In this document: positions 9,242-19,164 of the stretch, one piece after another
Numbering within the stretch: position 1 is the stretch's first letter
How the letters are laid out: every line of letters starts with the position of its first letter
Origin: a bacterium
Lineage (GTDB): Bacteria; Electryoneota; AABM5-125-24; Hatepunaeales; Hatepunaeaceae
Reading direction: 5' to 3'
NCBI GenBank assembly: GCA_013202285.1
Contig: JABMRV010000176.1
Coordinates: 1 to 39,678 of the forward strand
Length of the DNA stretch: 39,678 nt
Program-made: the position numbers and the translations under genes
The notes under the pieces: generated by a model
What the model was told of the DNA's origin: nothing
Databases searched by the model: none
Seen by the model: the letters and a program-made list of their open reading frames with translations, nothing else

Positions 9242-10738
9242 CTAATCCATAACCATGATTTTTCCCCACCAACTGCTGCCACCGGTTTTTACACGGTAGA
9301 AATAGACACCGTTGGCAACTATTCTCCTCTGAGAATCCAGTCCATCCCAGATTATCGTACCGTAGCCAATCATATCACCAGCACCGTCTCCAGGCAGTAG
9401 CTTCAAGGTCTCATATACTTTCTCCATTGCGAAGTTGTAGATTGACAGGTTCACATTCATCTGACCGTTCACCGGAAGCTGAATTCGCGTGATATGCCCT
9501 CGTTCCGGTGAGAATGGATTGGGATAAGCATAAGTACTCGGTTCGCCTCCGACTCCGGCAGGTTGGTGTGCCCGGTGGATCCGCCATGTGTACTCCTCCT
9601 TACCGGCATCAAACCATCCTTTCGCCAGTCCGTCATCAGTTCCAATCCAGAGTGTATCTCCCACCGGCGTCACCGAATAGAAATTGACATATTCAAGCAG
9701 TTCACCGATGGTAGGGTCATAAATCGACTGGAGGGGACTATCCCCCCAGTTTAAGCCACGATCAAAGCTTATCCACAGCCCCCTGTCTGCGGCTACATAA
9801 ACAGTATCACCGCGGAAACCGAAATTATGAGCCTTCATGGGACCATATTTTTCAACGAGATACTCAACAAGATACTCGCCATTTAGCAAAACGGTAGAAT
9901 CCAGAGCCGTTGAATCAGAAAGAGCAACCCGCCAGTTTATGCCGTTGTCTCCACTGACACAAACTCCATAATACTCGGAAGCGCGTTCAGCCCTCCATGT
10001 AGCAGCCCAGATATAATTATTGTCCTCGGTCTCTTGAACTCCCAGTGCAGTGACGAAGTTGCCGGATATTGACGAAGTTACTCTCGGTATATGCTGGATA
10101 TTCATCCAGTTGATGCCTTCATCTAATGAAACATTCACACCTTCCGCAGTGCCTGCGATTAATACCCCGTCATGGAAAACCACGCTGAACGCCCGGTGAT
10201 TGTAATGACGAAATGCGCCGAATGGTTCGTCATCTGGAGGATTGATTACCCATTCGTCGCTTCCGTATGGCAGCTTCCTGAGACCACCTCCAAAGCTGGC
10301 AATCCAGACTGCTGAGTCGGAAAGAGCAATATCATAGATCAGGTTCTGAATGTTGGTGGTCGTCGGGTCATATTCAGTTTCGTCAGGTGAATCAACAGGC
10401 TGTGACATCCATGTCCATGTCTCGCCTTCATTTATCGAAAAACCCACTCCTCCTCCAGCGGGTTTCCAGCCGTATTCGGTATCCTCACTGTAAGCCGTCG
10501 CTGCCCAAATAGTATCATCCGTAATCGCTATTGCTGAGATACCACCCTGACCGATGCCATCAGCCTGGTCTATCACACTCCAGCCTCCAGTGAGGTGCAG
10601 TTCAACCAGTCCCTTACCGCTTCCCAACCAGAGGCTGCTATCATGCGGTATTATATCAATGATGCTGTTGGACGGAAGGCGAGCGCCTGACTCTATCTGG
10701 GCATCTATCCGATGATTACCCGGTAGAATCGCACTCAT
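9242..10738 (-). CDS. Beta-propeller-like exported protein with C-terminal PNPF sorting-type domain
   Basis: Repeated DTIWAAT/DSAVWIASFGGGLRKL/DTLWIGTDDGLAKGWF segments; C-terminal YPNPFSPERGHITRIQLPVNGQMNVNLSIYNFAMEKV...GVYFYRVKTGG. Confidence 0.8.
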   Translation of the reverse strand: MSAILPGNHRIDAQIESGARLPSNSIIDIIPHDSSLWLGSGKGLVELHLTGGWSVIDQADGIGQGGISAIAITDDTIWAATAYSEDTEYGWKPAGGGVGFSINEGETWTWMSQPVDSPDETEYDPTTTNIQNLIYDIALSDSAVWIASFGGGLRKLPYGSDEWVINPPDDEPFGAFRHYNHRAFSVVFHDGVLIAGTAEGVNVSLDEGINWMNIQHIPRVTSSISGNFVTALGVQETEDNNYIWAATWRAERASEYYGVCVSGDNGINWRVALSDSTALDSTVLLNGEYLVEYLVEKYGPMKAHNFGFRGDTVYVAADRGLWISFDRGLNWGDSPLQSIYDPTIGELLEYVNFYSVTPVGDTLWIGTDDGLAKGWFDAGKEEYTWRIHRAHQPAGVGGEPSTYAYPNPFSPERGHITRIQLPVNGQMNVNLSIYNFAMEKVYETLKLLPGDGAGDMIGYGTIIWDGLDSQRRIVANGVYFYRVKTGGSSWWGKIMVMD

Positions 10739-10904
10739 CGCCTGACTCGTTAGAAAGATGAGGATTAATCCTGTGAGGATTTTCAGTTTTATCGCTTCAA
10801 ATGTTTGTATCGGTCTTTCTCCGGATTTGTTATCAAGTTACTAAGACTACTTAGTTATTAACACTACTTTGTTAAGTATCCCGGAAGGGGATTACGATGA
10901 ATAG

Positions 10905-10924
10905 CCACCGGCGTCAGCCGGTGG
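10905..10924. repeat. Short perfect hairpin
   Basis: ccaccggc-gtca-gccggtgg. Confidence 0.6.
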
Positions 10925-11052
10925 TCAAGAATGTACATTACACCCCTGATCCTGAAGGGATTGCCCATAACGAATTCTTTGAATTATTTATATTCGTCGT
11001 TCCGGTGGAACAGTCTGTCAGAGAGTAGCGAATTCTGTCTCATTGCCTGCTG

Positions 11053-11114
11053 GCAGACGCCCCCGTCTGCAAGAAATAACAACAACTTGGCTGGAAGACG
11101 AGGGCGTCTTCCAG
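11053..11114. repeat. Paired hairpins in intergenic region
   Basis: gcagacg-cccc-cgtctgc followed by ctggaagacg-aggg-cgtcttccag (10-bp perfect stem). Confidence 0.7.
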
Positions 11115-11170
11115 CGGAAAGATAACATTCTCGGACACTCTGCTGCGCGGGAATGACAAGTCTACTAATC

Positions 11171-12394
11171 CTAATACAACACAAACCTTTCTTCCGCCGT
11201 TAGCAAAGGTTTTGTTCTATATCTACCATAGTTCATATTCTCCCGAGGCGGCATAAATATAAGCGTGTTATAATATGTCTCACCTGATTGCGGCGACAGG
11301 TCTGTTGGAGTCCAGGCAAACGTATATAAAATTCCGGTCTTGGCAGTATCAACCACCGTGAAACCGGCATGGAACTTCCAATCCCCGGCAATAGAACCAG
11401 GATAAGAGCCGTCATCGAAATATGTCCGCTCTAATATCACTCCGGCAGTATCGCTTAAAACCAGTTCTAATCCTCCCAGGTCTCCAACACCCTGATCGTC
11501 GTTCACGATGATCCTGTACTCAAACGTATCAGATCCTGTTTCCGGAAGCCAGACGGTATCGGGTCCGGCTACCTCTGTCACTCGCGGAGGCAGGTTCTCA
11601 AGCCATACCGTATAATAATCGCTCGCTACGGGTTGATGTATCTGATTAAGGTAATGATCGTAAACCCTGATGCAGAATGGATGTTCGCCGGTTGGTAATC
11701 TCGCCGCGACCGACGAGGCTCCCAACTCCCATGTATTCTCACCTCCATACGTCATAAGATGCTGACGGTCGAACCATTCCCCTAACAGCAATTCCACACG
11801 GACAATATCATCCAAGCCATTTGAATCGGCTACAACCACATTGAATGGATCAGCCATGACTCCACTCAAAACGGAATCAGGATACTCAATATCAAAAATT
11901 TGTGGAAGTGAATTATTGCTGAGTGTAATTATCATTTCGAGAGTGTCCGGCGGTTCACCTCCCGATAGAGCGAAGAGAAAGTGATATTCACCCTCATGAA
12001 TGGCAAAGAGCGAATTAATCCTCCGCGTATAGACCGCATTCCCCGGGATCTGGTCGCCGCTGATGGAATCAGCAAATCCAGCAGCATCTTCCCAGCGACC
12101 GTAACTGCCGTCATCATACAATCTGAAATGTGTGGATACCTGCTCGCTTCTTATCTGGCACAGCATCTCACGCCCTGCGGCGATATTTGGTGGATAGACA
12201 CTGATTGAAATCGTATGCATCCATTCCGAATTCACGATCCAGATGCTGTCCAGTACTACCGCGTTCAGCCCCTTCTCGTGCGGATCAGGTATAGGCGTAC
12301 TGATAGGATCGGAACATCCTGACAGTAATAATAAGCATATAACGGCAGAAATAACAGCCGTAGTCGTGCTGTTCATACGAATAAGATATTTCAT
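11171..12394 (-). CDS. Putative lipoprotein with Ig/cadherin-like repeats
   Basis: ICLLLLSGCSDPISTPIPDP lipobox; repeated 'DYYTVWLENLPPRVTEVAGPDTVW...DDQGVGDLGGLELVLSD' style. Start set to MKYLIRMNS. Confidence 0.65.
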   Translation of the reverse strand: MKYLIRMNSTTTAVISAVICLLLLSGCSDPISTPIPDPHEKGLNAVVLDSIWIVNSEWMHTISISVYPPNIAAGREMLCQIRSEQVSTHFRLYDDGSYGRWEDAAGFADSISGDQIPGNAVYTRRINSLFAIHEGEYHFLFALSGGEPPDTLEMIITLSNNSLPQIFDIEYPDSVLSGVMADPFNVVVADSNGLDDIVRVELLLGEWFDRQHLMTYGGENTWELGASSVAARLPTGEHPFCIRVYDHYLNQIHQPVASDYYTVWLENLPPRVTEVAGPDTVWLPETGSDTFEYRIIVNDDQGVGDLGGLELVLSDTAGVILERTYFDDGSYPGSIAGDWKFHAGFTVVDTAKTGILYTFAWTPTDLSPQSGETYYNTLIFMPPRENMNYGRYRTKPLLTAEERFVLY

Positions 12395-12684
12395 TAGAGG
12401 TTTTGGATGACAGAGTTTATGAGGGTGTTCAGGCGTCACGGGCAACCTTTGGTAAAGCCGTTGAAAAATCAGTTACATTTGTCTGAAAATCGTAGCTAAA
12501 GTCGCTTGGACACCTCGCAGTTGATTGAAGGGTGAAACAGTACATCGGTTAACAGCTTAACTTCAGTAATATATAACCAGTATCCCATAAATACAAGGTT
12601 TCTCTTCACAAGATGTTATACGATTTGAATCGCAGTCAGTTCCGGGAAACCGTCTTCCTGTCTAATGCGAATATTACTCTCTTA

Positions 12685-14043
12685 TTACTCGGTCTCATAA
12701 ACGGCAAGCCCCATGCTCTTATCTATCTGCATCTTCATCATGACCATTCCGGTCAGCAGTTTGGGAAAGAAATCAGTCGATTTCTGCGGCATCCGTTCAC
12801 CTGCCAGTGCAATCTCACGCACCTGATCGATACGGGTTGCATTCAAAAGGAACGCTGCTTGATTTCCCTCGTTGCCGATGAGATCAAGCGCCTCATCCCG
12901 CCCGCGTATATAATGAACGTTGCTGTATGAGGCGAGTTTCGCTGCATCGATGCCCAGCAGCTTTTCAAGTAAGGCAGTATGCAGAACTGTCACATCGAGA
13001 CGACGCCAGGTCTCGGAATGTTCACCCTCGACGATTCTGTCCATCGATGTCGGATCCTTAAGAGTCAACAACCTGTAACCGTCCAGCCCTTCCGCAGCAA
13101 AACCGAAGACTGAACGACCGTTTTTGTCAGCCTCATCCAGCGCCGCGTACAATGCCGATCGTTCGGCGTACTCATCAATATCAAAGTCGGGAGCAGCCTT
13201 GGCAAGGAAAGAATTGGGATTAAAACCATCAAGCGAATGAACGAGCCGATGTGTCGGTAGCACTGCAAGACCCGGATCATGCATGTTAACCAGTGTCATC
13301 ATGCGGTGTGTGAATGTTTCCGCCTTTGCCTGTATCGGTTCCTTCCAGTTGCGCTCCATACAATAATTCATATAATCAACTGCGGTCTCATATCGATGAT
13401 GTCCGTCAGCTATGAAGAGTTCCAATTCCTCAAAAAGTTCAGCAATATCTTTAATGAATCCCGGCGAAGTGATGCGATACAACCGATGGATGGCGCCGAA
13501 ATCGTCATTAACCTCCATGATCGGCGAAGCCATCATCAGTTCATCATCGAGCATCTTGTTGATTTTGTTCTCCGGTTCATCGTATAGCATGAAAATCTGA
13601 CCGTCATTCGCCTCAGTCGCCTGCATCAATTTCAACCTGTCCTTCTTGGGACCCGACAGTGTCTTCTCATGTGCCCGTACTTTTGCATCCTTGTCATCGA
13701 GGTTTACCAGGACGATAAGTCCCTTGCGGACGAAAGTTTGCTCATCAACCGTGTATTCCTGATGATAAGGATAAATCGCCGGCCCGCCTTCTCTTATCAA
13801 TATTCGGTCTTCAATCCAACTGTTCCAAAAATTCGCCCCCCGAGTGTATTTGTTATCGTTGGGATTGTCCAGATCTCGTGACTTCCCCATGATAATCCGT
13901 ACGATATTATTCTCATGGCGTTCATAATATTCATCCTGCAGTTTTTCGTCGATCTTGTCATACGGCTGAGTAACCACTTTGCTTAAATCGTCAACTTCAG
14001 CCTTGTTATATCGATAACCTCTGAATGATGCAATCTCTGCCAT
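12685..14043 (-). CDS. DUF1015 family protein
   Basis: MAEIASFRGYRYNKAEVDDLSKVVTQPYDKIDEKLQDEYYERHENNIVRI...LFIADGHHRYETAVDY, characteristic DUF1015 motifs. Confidence 0.9.
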   Translation of the reverse strand: MAEIASFRGYRYNKAEVDDLSKVVTQPYDKIDEKLQDEYYERHENNIVRIIMGKSRDLDNPNDNKYTRGANFWNSWIEDRILIREGGPAIYPYHQEYTVDEQTFVRKGLIVLVNLDDKDAKVRAHEKTLSGPKKDRLKLMQATEANDGQIFMLYDEPENKINKMLDDELMMASPIMEVNDDFGAIHRLYRITSPGFIKDIAELFEELELFIADGHHRYETAVDYMNYCMERNWKEPIQAKAETFTHRMMTLVNMHDPGLAVLPTHRLVHSLDGFNPNSFLAKAAPDFDIDEYAERSALYAALDEADKNGRSVFGFAAEGLDGYRLLTLKDPTSMDRIVEGEHSETWRRLDVTVLHTALLEKLLGIDAAKLASYSNVHYIRGRDEALDLIGNEGNQAAFLLNATRIDQVREIALAGERMPQKSTDFFPKLLTGMVMMKMQIDKSMGLAVYETE

Positions 14044-14093
14044 TAGTTTTCCTTATGATATTATGAGTGTGTTGAAAAAGTTCTATCATGTCA

Positions 14094-14197
14094 TTCCCGC
14101 GCTACTTTGTCATTCCCGCTACTTTAGTCATTCCCGCGCAGGCGGGAATCCAGACAAGTTATTGTTATTTTTAGGATTCAGGCTTTCGTCGGAATGA
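14094..14197. repeat. Dispersed palindromic repeat (copy 2) preceded by truncated left ends
   Basis: Three gtcattcccgc starts, the last giving the full cattcccgcgcaggcgggaatccagacaagttattgttattt...ctttcgtcggaatga. Confidence 0.85.
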
Positions 14198-14304
14198 TAA
14201 CATTAGATGAAATCCTTCAGATCCGGTACATTCTCAATAAGTACTACTTAGATCTCATCCCGAAGCTTCGGGATGACACAACAAAATCTGCGTAAAGAAA
14301 CTCG

Positions 14305-15048
14305 TCATTTCAGCAGCACTAACCTCTCTACCTCACGCTGTCTGCCACCCGTGAGGACTACCATGTAAAGCCCGTTCACTAAATTAGCTCCATCCAAAAC
14401 CATCCGATGCCGACCAACGTTCAGTGTTCCATCGAAGAGCCGCTTTACCTCTCGACCGGAGACATCGCAAAGACTCAGAACCACATCAGCCCTGCGGGTA
14501 AGGGAGAAAGCAACCGTGCAATGAGAATTGAACGGGTTGGGATATATCTCCTCTAATTGGAAATCTATGGGAGAAGCAGGCGAACCTGATTCATCAACTC
14601 CGAGCGTTACTTCAATTATAATGAAAGCATCGGTGTGGTAGATCATTGAACCGGGTTCAAGAAACTCGACAGACATCTCCAATTCCCAGTGATGAACCGG
14701 GTCCCAGTAGAGCAATGTAATCTCTTGACCCTCAAGAAAACCTTCAATCTCATCGGTATATGGATCATCACCCCAGCCTGCAAGACCCCAACCGTTCTGA
14801 GAATCAGGATCCAGAACTGATCTTCCGCCTATATGACCATCCGGAGTAAAACATGCCAGTTCAGAACCTTCAACGACCTCCATACCGTAAATATCTCTTA
14901 CGAGTATTAGCATATTTGTACTTGTTCGGGTCGGGTCGGGCCAATGGTTGTCAATATGATGAATAGGTTTAGCGATCACTCGCCCGGTCTCAAGAGTAAA
15001 TGGCAGTAAGACCAGAGACAGGATAAGTACCGATCTAAGAACATTCAT
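14305..15048 (-). CDS. Exported protein with C-terminal PNPF sorting-type domain
   Basis: Signal peptide; IYPNPFNSHCTVAFSLTRRADVVLSLCDVSGREVKRLFDGTLNVGRHRMVLDGANLVNGLYMVVLTGG. Confidence 0.85.
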   Translation of the reverse strand: MNVLRSVLILSLVLLPFTLETGRVIAKPIHHIDNHWPDPTRTSTNMLILVRDIYGMEVVEGSELACFTPDGHIGGRSVLDPDSQNGWGLAGWGDDPYTDEIEGFLEGQEITLLYWDPVHHWELEMSVEFLEPGSMIYHTDAFIIIEVTLGVDESGSPASPIDFQLEEIYPNPFNSHCTVAFSLTRRADVVLSLCDVSGREVKRLFDGTLNVGRHRMVLDGANLVNGLYMVVLTGGRQREVERLVLLK

Positions 15049-15171
15049 GGTAACTTCCTCTGAACATTTATATCCAATAATTCCATACCATATAAAATAA
15101 ACGATTTCCCTCGTGGAGTCAAGTCTTTTAGAAGAGGCAATATCAAGTCAGCCGGCACGCAATAATAGAAA

Positions 15172-15195
15172 GCCCGATCATTTAACTGACCGGGC
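15172..15195 (-). terminator. Probable terminator for serA
   Basis: Minus strand GCCCGGTCA-GTTAAA-TGATCGGGC followed by TTTCTATTATT, downstream of the serA stop. Confidence 0.5.
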
Positions 15196-15207
15196 AATTA
15201 AAACTAT

Positions 15208-15231
15208 ACCCGGTTTCGGAGAAACCGGGCT
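15208..15231. repeat. Perfect hairpin
   Basis: cccggtttc-gga-gaaaccggg, 9-bp perfect stem between serA and the terminator hairpin. Confidence 0.6.
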
Positions 15232-15251
15232 ACAAATCAATGAACTCAATA

Positions 15252-16148
15252 TTACTTGAAAAAATCAATCAGCAGCGAGGCGATTTCCAGACCGATTCTG
15301 GCTTGAGCCTCACCGGTCGATGCACCTATATGCGGCGTTACACTGACCTTCGGATGACCGACCAGATCTGCCTTCGGCTCAGGTTCGCCCACGAAGACAT
15401 CCACACCGGCGCCTGTAAGCTTTCCCTCATTCAAGGCGGTAATCAGAGCATCTTCATCAACCGTACCGCCGCGTGAGCAGTTGATTAGGAAAGCGCCGTC
15501 CCTCATCGAGGTAAACTCAGCACCGCTCAACACGAAACCTGCCGGATCGACCGGTATGTGCAGGGACAGGTAGTCAGCCTGCGCCAGTACATCCTGTTTC
15601 GGGAGTAGAGTCACATCCAGATCGACCGATTCAACGTATGGATCGTATGCTATAACCTTCATACCAAGCGCCAGCGCCTTCTTTGCCAGCGATTGACCGA
15701 TCCTGCCGATACCAAGTATTCCGAGTGTTTTCCCGGCAATCTCGCTTCCCTTGTACTGTTTCTTGTTCCACTGACCGTTACGCATGGTCAGGTTTGCCGG
15801 TACAATATGACGAGCGAGTGCGAACATGTGAGCCATAGCCAGCTCTGCTACAGAATCAGAACTCGCTGCCGGTGTGTTCATGACCTTTACACCCTTCTCT
15901 TCGGCATACTTGACGTCGATGTTATCCACACCGACGCCGCCGCGGACGATTGCTTTCAGATTGGGAATCCCCGCGTCGATTATATTTTCACGTACTTTCG
16001 TTGCGCTGCGGACGACGATTGCGTCATATTCAGCGATTCGACTCTCCAGTTCGTCTTGTGGAATCTTTGTATCTGATACTTCATGTCCGGCATCTCGCAG
16101 TATCTGCATACCTTCAGCGGACATACCGTCGTTTACTAATATTTTCAA
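15252..16148 (-). CDS. serA: D-3-phosphoglycerate dehydrogenase (short form, no ACT domain)
   Basis: GILGIGRIGQSLAKKALALGMKVIAYDP, INCSRGGTVDEDALI, TPHIGASTGEAQ. Confidence 0.88.
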   Translation of the reverse strand: MKILVNDGMSAEGMQILRDAGHEVSDTKIPQDELESRIAEYDAIVVRSATKVRENIIDAGIPNLKAIVRGGVGVDNIDVKYAEEKGVKVMNTPAASSDSVAELAMAHMFALARHIVPANLTMRNGQWNKKQYKGSEIAGKTLGILGIGRIGQSLAKKALALGMKVIAYDPYVESVDLDVTLLPKQDVLAQADYLSLHIPVDPAGFVLSGAEFTSMRDGAFLINCSRGGTVDEDALITALNEGKLTGAGVDVFVGEPEPKADLVGHPKVSVTPHIGASTGEAQARIGLEIASLLIDFFK

Positions 16149-16220
16149 ATTTTATCTCCTTTACTGTTAGTAAGTAAAAAAGTGAGAAAACACTGAATAA
16201 GAAAAAGTGTTTTTTGATTT

Positions 16221-16255
16221 CTTTCACACTTTCATACTTTCACACTTTCGAACTT
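16221..16255. repeat. 8-bp tandem repeat CTTTCACA-type (locus 1)
   Basis: ctttcaca-ctttcata-ctttcaca-ctttcgaa-ctt, ending at the serC stop. Confidence 0.75.
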
Positions 16256-17346
16256 CATCTGTTCTTACCCATGAATTCCTTCATGAACACGAGTAGGTCT
16301 TCGATGGCTTCTGGTGGAATCGCATTATACATCGAGACTCGAATCCCGCCGACGCTGCGATGCCCCTTCAGACCGTTGAAACCAGCCGTTTTGCCCTCAG
16401 CCACGAACTTCGCTTCGAGATCCTCGCTGGGCAGACGCATGCAGACGTTCATCCAACTGCGGCTGTCCTTATCGACTGGACCACGGTAGAAATCAGCGTT
16501 ATCATCCATGAAGCCGTACAGCATGTCAGCTTTCCTGCGATTGCGGGCTTCCATTGCGTCGAGACCGCCCATATCATCCAACCAGTGCAGCACCCTGTTC
16601 ATGAAGAAGATACCGAAAGTGTTACACGTATTGTACAGGGAGTTTTTCTCCACATGGGTATGATAATTCAGCATGGTTGTCAGACCACCGCGCGCCGTCT
16701 GCAAGAGATCATCGCGGATTATTACCAGCGTAACTCCCGATGGTCCGAGGTTCTTCTGAGCACCGGCGTAGATCATCGCAAAAGGGCTGGTGTCAAAACG
16801 ATGTGAGAAGATATCGCTGGACATATCGCTCACTATCGGCACATTCCCGGTATCGGGGAACTCAAGGAACTGCGTGCCTTTAATAGTATTGTTGCTGGTG
16901 ATATGGACGTAGGCTGCATTTTCCGTCAGCTTAAGTTCATGCTGTTTGGGCAGCCGCATGAAATTAACTTCGTTTCCGTCGAAGGCGATGTTTACGTTTC
17001 CGAAAAGTTTCGCCTCCTTGATCGCCTTGGTTGACCATGAACCGGTATTGATATAATCCGCGGTTTTTCCTTCGAGGAGGAAATTCATGGGCATCATGGC
17101 AAACTGCAACGATGCACCGCCCTGCAGAAACAATACATGATATTCATCACCGAGTTCGAACAGCTTCTTCACCATAGATACGGTATCATTATGAATCGCA
17201 TCGTATTCCTTGGAGCGATGCGACCATTCCATAATGTTCATGCCTGTGTTCTGATAGTTGAACCAGTTCTCATGAATGTATTCAAGAACTTCCAGCGGAA
17301 CCGCTGCCGGTCCGGCGTTGAAATTCCAGATTCTGTCGTATTTCAT
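16255..17346 (-). CDS. serC: Phosphoserine aminotransferase
   Basis: WNFNAGPAAVPLEVLEYIHENWFNYQNTGMNIMEWSHRSKEY...SDMSSDIFSHRFDTSPFAMIYAGAQKNLGPSGVTLVIIR. Confidence 0.95.
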   Translation of the reverse strand: MKYDRIWNFNAGPAAVPLEVLEYIHENWFNYQNTGMNIMEWSHRSKEYDAIHNDTVSMVKKLFELGDEYHVLFLQGGASLQFAMMPMNFLLEGKTADYINTGSWSTKAIKEAKLFGNVNIAFDGNEVNFMRLPKQHELKLTENAAYVHITSNNTIKGTQFLEFPDTGNVPIVSDMSSDIFSHRFDTSPFAMIYAGAQKNLGPSGVTLVIIRDDLLQTARGGLTTMLNYHTHVEKNSLYNTCNTFGIFFMNRVLHWLDDMGGLDAMEARNRRKADMLYGFMDDNADFYRGPVDKDSRSWMNVCMRLPSEDLEAKFVAEGKTAGFNGLKGHRSVGGIRVSMYNAIPPEAIEDLLVFMKEFMGKNR

Positions 17347-17373
17347 TTGAGTTGTTCTCCTTAAAGCAATGGA

Positions 17374-19119
17374 CTAAGTTACTAATAATTCAATTTTATC
17401 AAAAAGGTTTATAATATCTTGGTGTATTTCCTTATTCGTCATTGCTCCTGCTACTGCTTCCCGATTTAAGCTAAGTCCCGAAAAACTTTGTTGCAAACGA
17501 TTGAAAAGAGATTCATCCGAGTGAAACAACAATTCTTTACCATTGACTACTTTAAATACGTTTGCATCTAAGCTTCTCCAATCCTTATTTCGTGGTAAAG
17601 TGAGGTTTTCATCGGTAAAAAATGTATCTATGACCTGATGATAAGGAATTGCAAATAAATCATCTGTAACGTTCAGCATTTGTCGTAATGCCCTTCTCCA
17701 AGCGTCTGGAACAAGAAGATAATTTTCGATGTTCTTTCGTTTCCATTCAAAGAGAACCGCATTATCCTTATCAGGATGGAAAGCTGTTTCTTTCGAATCA
17801 TAATCAAACACTACCAAATGTTTCACTTTCGGGATGATTAACCTTAGTGATTTAAAATGTTTCTCGGCTCTTTCCAGCATTGTTTTTTTATCACCCCCGT
17901 GCATGCTGCGGAAATAAATTCTTCTGATATATTCGTCATATTCGAGTATGTTTGCCCATTTTCTGATTATTCGCTCATCGTTATCCCCCTCGACATATAC
18001 TATATAGGGTGAGGAACGTAAGCTCGTAATTTCTTGGTTTGATACTTCAGACATTGCTCTGATGACGTCTGGTTTGGAGGATTCTCGAGTTGGTTTGCCA
18101 CTCAATAGAGAGATGAACCTGTTTGCATCGACACCTCTTATGAGTTCCTCAGAGTGAGTCGCTATTATAAATTGAATACCGCGTTCTTGTGACATTTTGT
18201 CAAAGTAATCCAAAATAACTCGTTGAAGGTTGACATGAAGGTGCGCATCGGGTTCATCTATCAGGATGGTAGTAGGCTTAAAACCGTAGAGAAAAGCCAG
18301 CAATGTCAGGGTCTGATGAAATCCGCTGCCACCGGCAATAATATCATAGTTTTTTTTGTTTTCTACATACTCACATTTTATCTGGGTATCGACATGTCTT
18401 TCATATTCGGGTTTGTTAAGATCAACATTGAACCACTTACTAATGACCTCAGATATCTGACGCCAGTATTCATGATCATTTTCCTTATCTTTCTTTGTCG
18501 CCTCCTCTTCCTTTATTTTCTCTTCTTTCTGTTTAACTAACAACATCAAATTTCTCAAGATACTTCCTGGTTGACCCTTGCCAACTTGTTTCCTAAGTAC
18601 AGATATATCTCTCCACTCCTCAACTGGTTCTAATCCTGAGAATGGCGGTACGTAAGCGACAACGGGTAAAACCTTTTCCTTTTTACGAAAATCTGCCCAA
18701 CCTTCTGAGGGAATTGCAAATACCGATTGGGGTGAGTTATATCTTAATTTGGTACCAAATTCTTTTTCTATTCCATCACTTTCACGCCAAGTTACATTAA
18801 TCTCGATAAGAATATATTCCTGCTTTTTCTTATCACTTCTATTAATTGGTGTATATTTTCTATCGACTTTCTCGTTCCAGAGCAAATTGAATTCAGGAAC
18901 GGGAACTGCTGTAAAATTCGGCAATACGATCTGAATACCTGATTTACCTGTTCGCTTTGTACGACGGAATTCATCAATACAGAATTGCCAGATCGCCAAA
19001 GCTTGCAATATGGTACTCTTGCCGCAATTATTCTGACCAACGAGCAGGTCAAAGTTTGTGAAACTGTAAGTCTGTTCTTTAATGCTTTTAAAATTTCTGA
19101 TTACTAATTTCGTTATCAT
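17374..19119 (-). CDS. OLD-family ATP-dependent endonuclease (ABC-type ATPase + TOPRIM)
   Basis: Walker A GQNNCGKST, signature GGSGFHQTLTLLA, Walker B TILIDEPDAHLHVNLQ, TOPRIM YVEGDNDERIIRKW and VVFDYDSKE. Confidence 0.88.
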   Translation of the reverse strand: MITKLVIRNFKSIKEQTYSFTNFDLLVGQNNCGKSTILQALAIWQFCIDEFRRTKRTGKSGIQIVLPNFTAVPVPEFNLLWNEKVDRKYTPINRSDKKKQEYILIEINVTWRESDGIEKEFGTKLRYNSPQSVFAIPSEGWADFRKKEKVLPVVAYVPPFSGLEPVEEWRDISVLRKQVGKGQPGSILRNLMLLVKQKEEKIKEEEATKKDKENDHEYWRQISEVISKWFNVDLNKPEYERHVDTQIKCEYVENKKNYDIIAGGSGFHQTLTLLAFLYGFKPTTILIDEPDAHLHVNLQRVILDYFDKMSQERGIQFIIATHSEELIRGVDANRFISLLSGKPTRESSKPDVIRAMSEVSNQEITSLRSSPYIVYVEGDNDERIIRKWANILEYDEYIRRIYFRSMHGGDKKTMLERAEKHFKSLRLIIPKVKHLVVFDYDSKETAFHPDKDNAVLFEWKRKNIENYLLVPDAWRRALRQMLNVTDDLFAIPYHQVIDTFFTDENLTLPRNKDWRSLDANVFKVVNGKELLFHSDESLFNRLQQSFSGLSLNREAVAGAMTNKEIHQDIINLFDKIELLVT

Positions 19120-19164
19120 AACATCTTCCTCCCTATGCCTTCCCCAATATTCCAGCCACGAACG

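Noticed and set aside
16189-16216. Hairpin aaaacact...agtgtttt between serC and serA as an attenuator
   Set aside because: AT-rich stem, weak, and position alone does not support regulation.
16221-16255. Possible CRISPR or iteron array
   Set aside because: 8-bp unit, four copies, no spacers and no replication gene nearby.
17374-19119. Complete Gabija-type system
   Set aside because: Only the OLD-like ATPase/TOPRIM gene is present; no UvrD-like GajB partner lies next to it.
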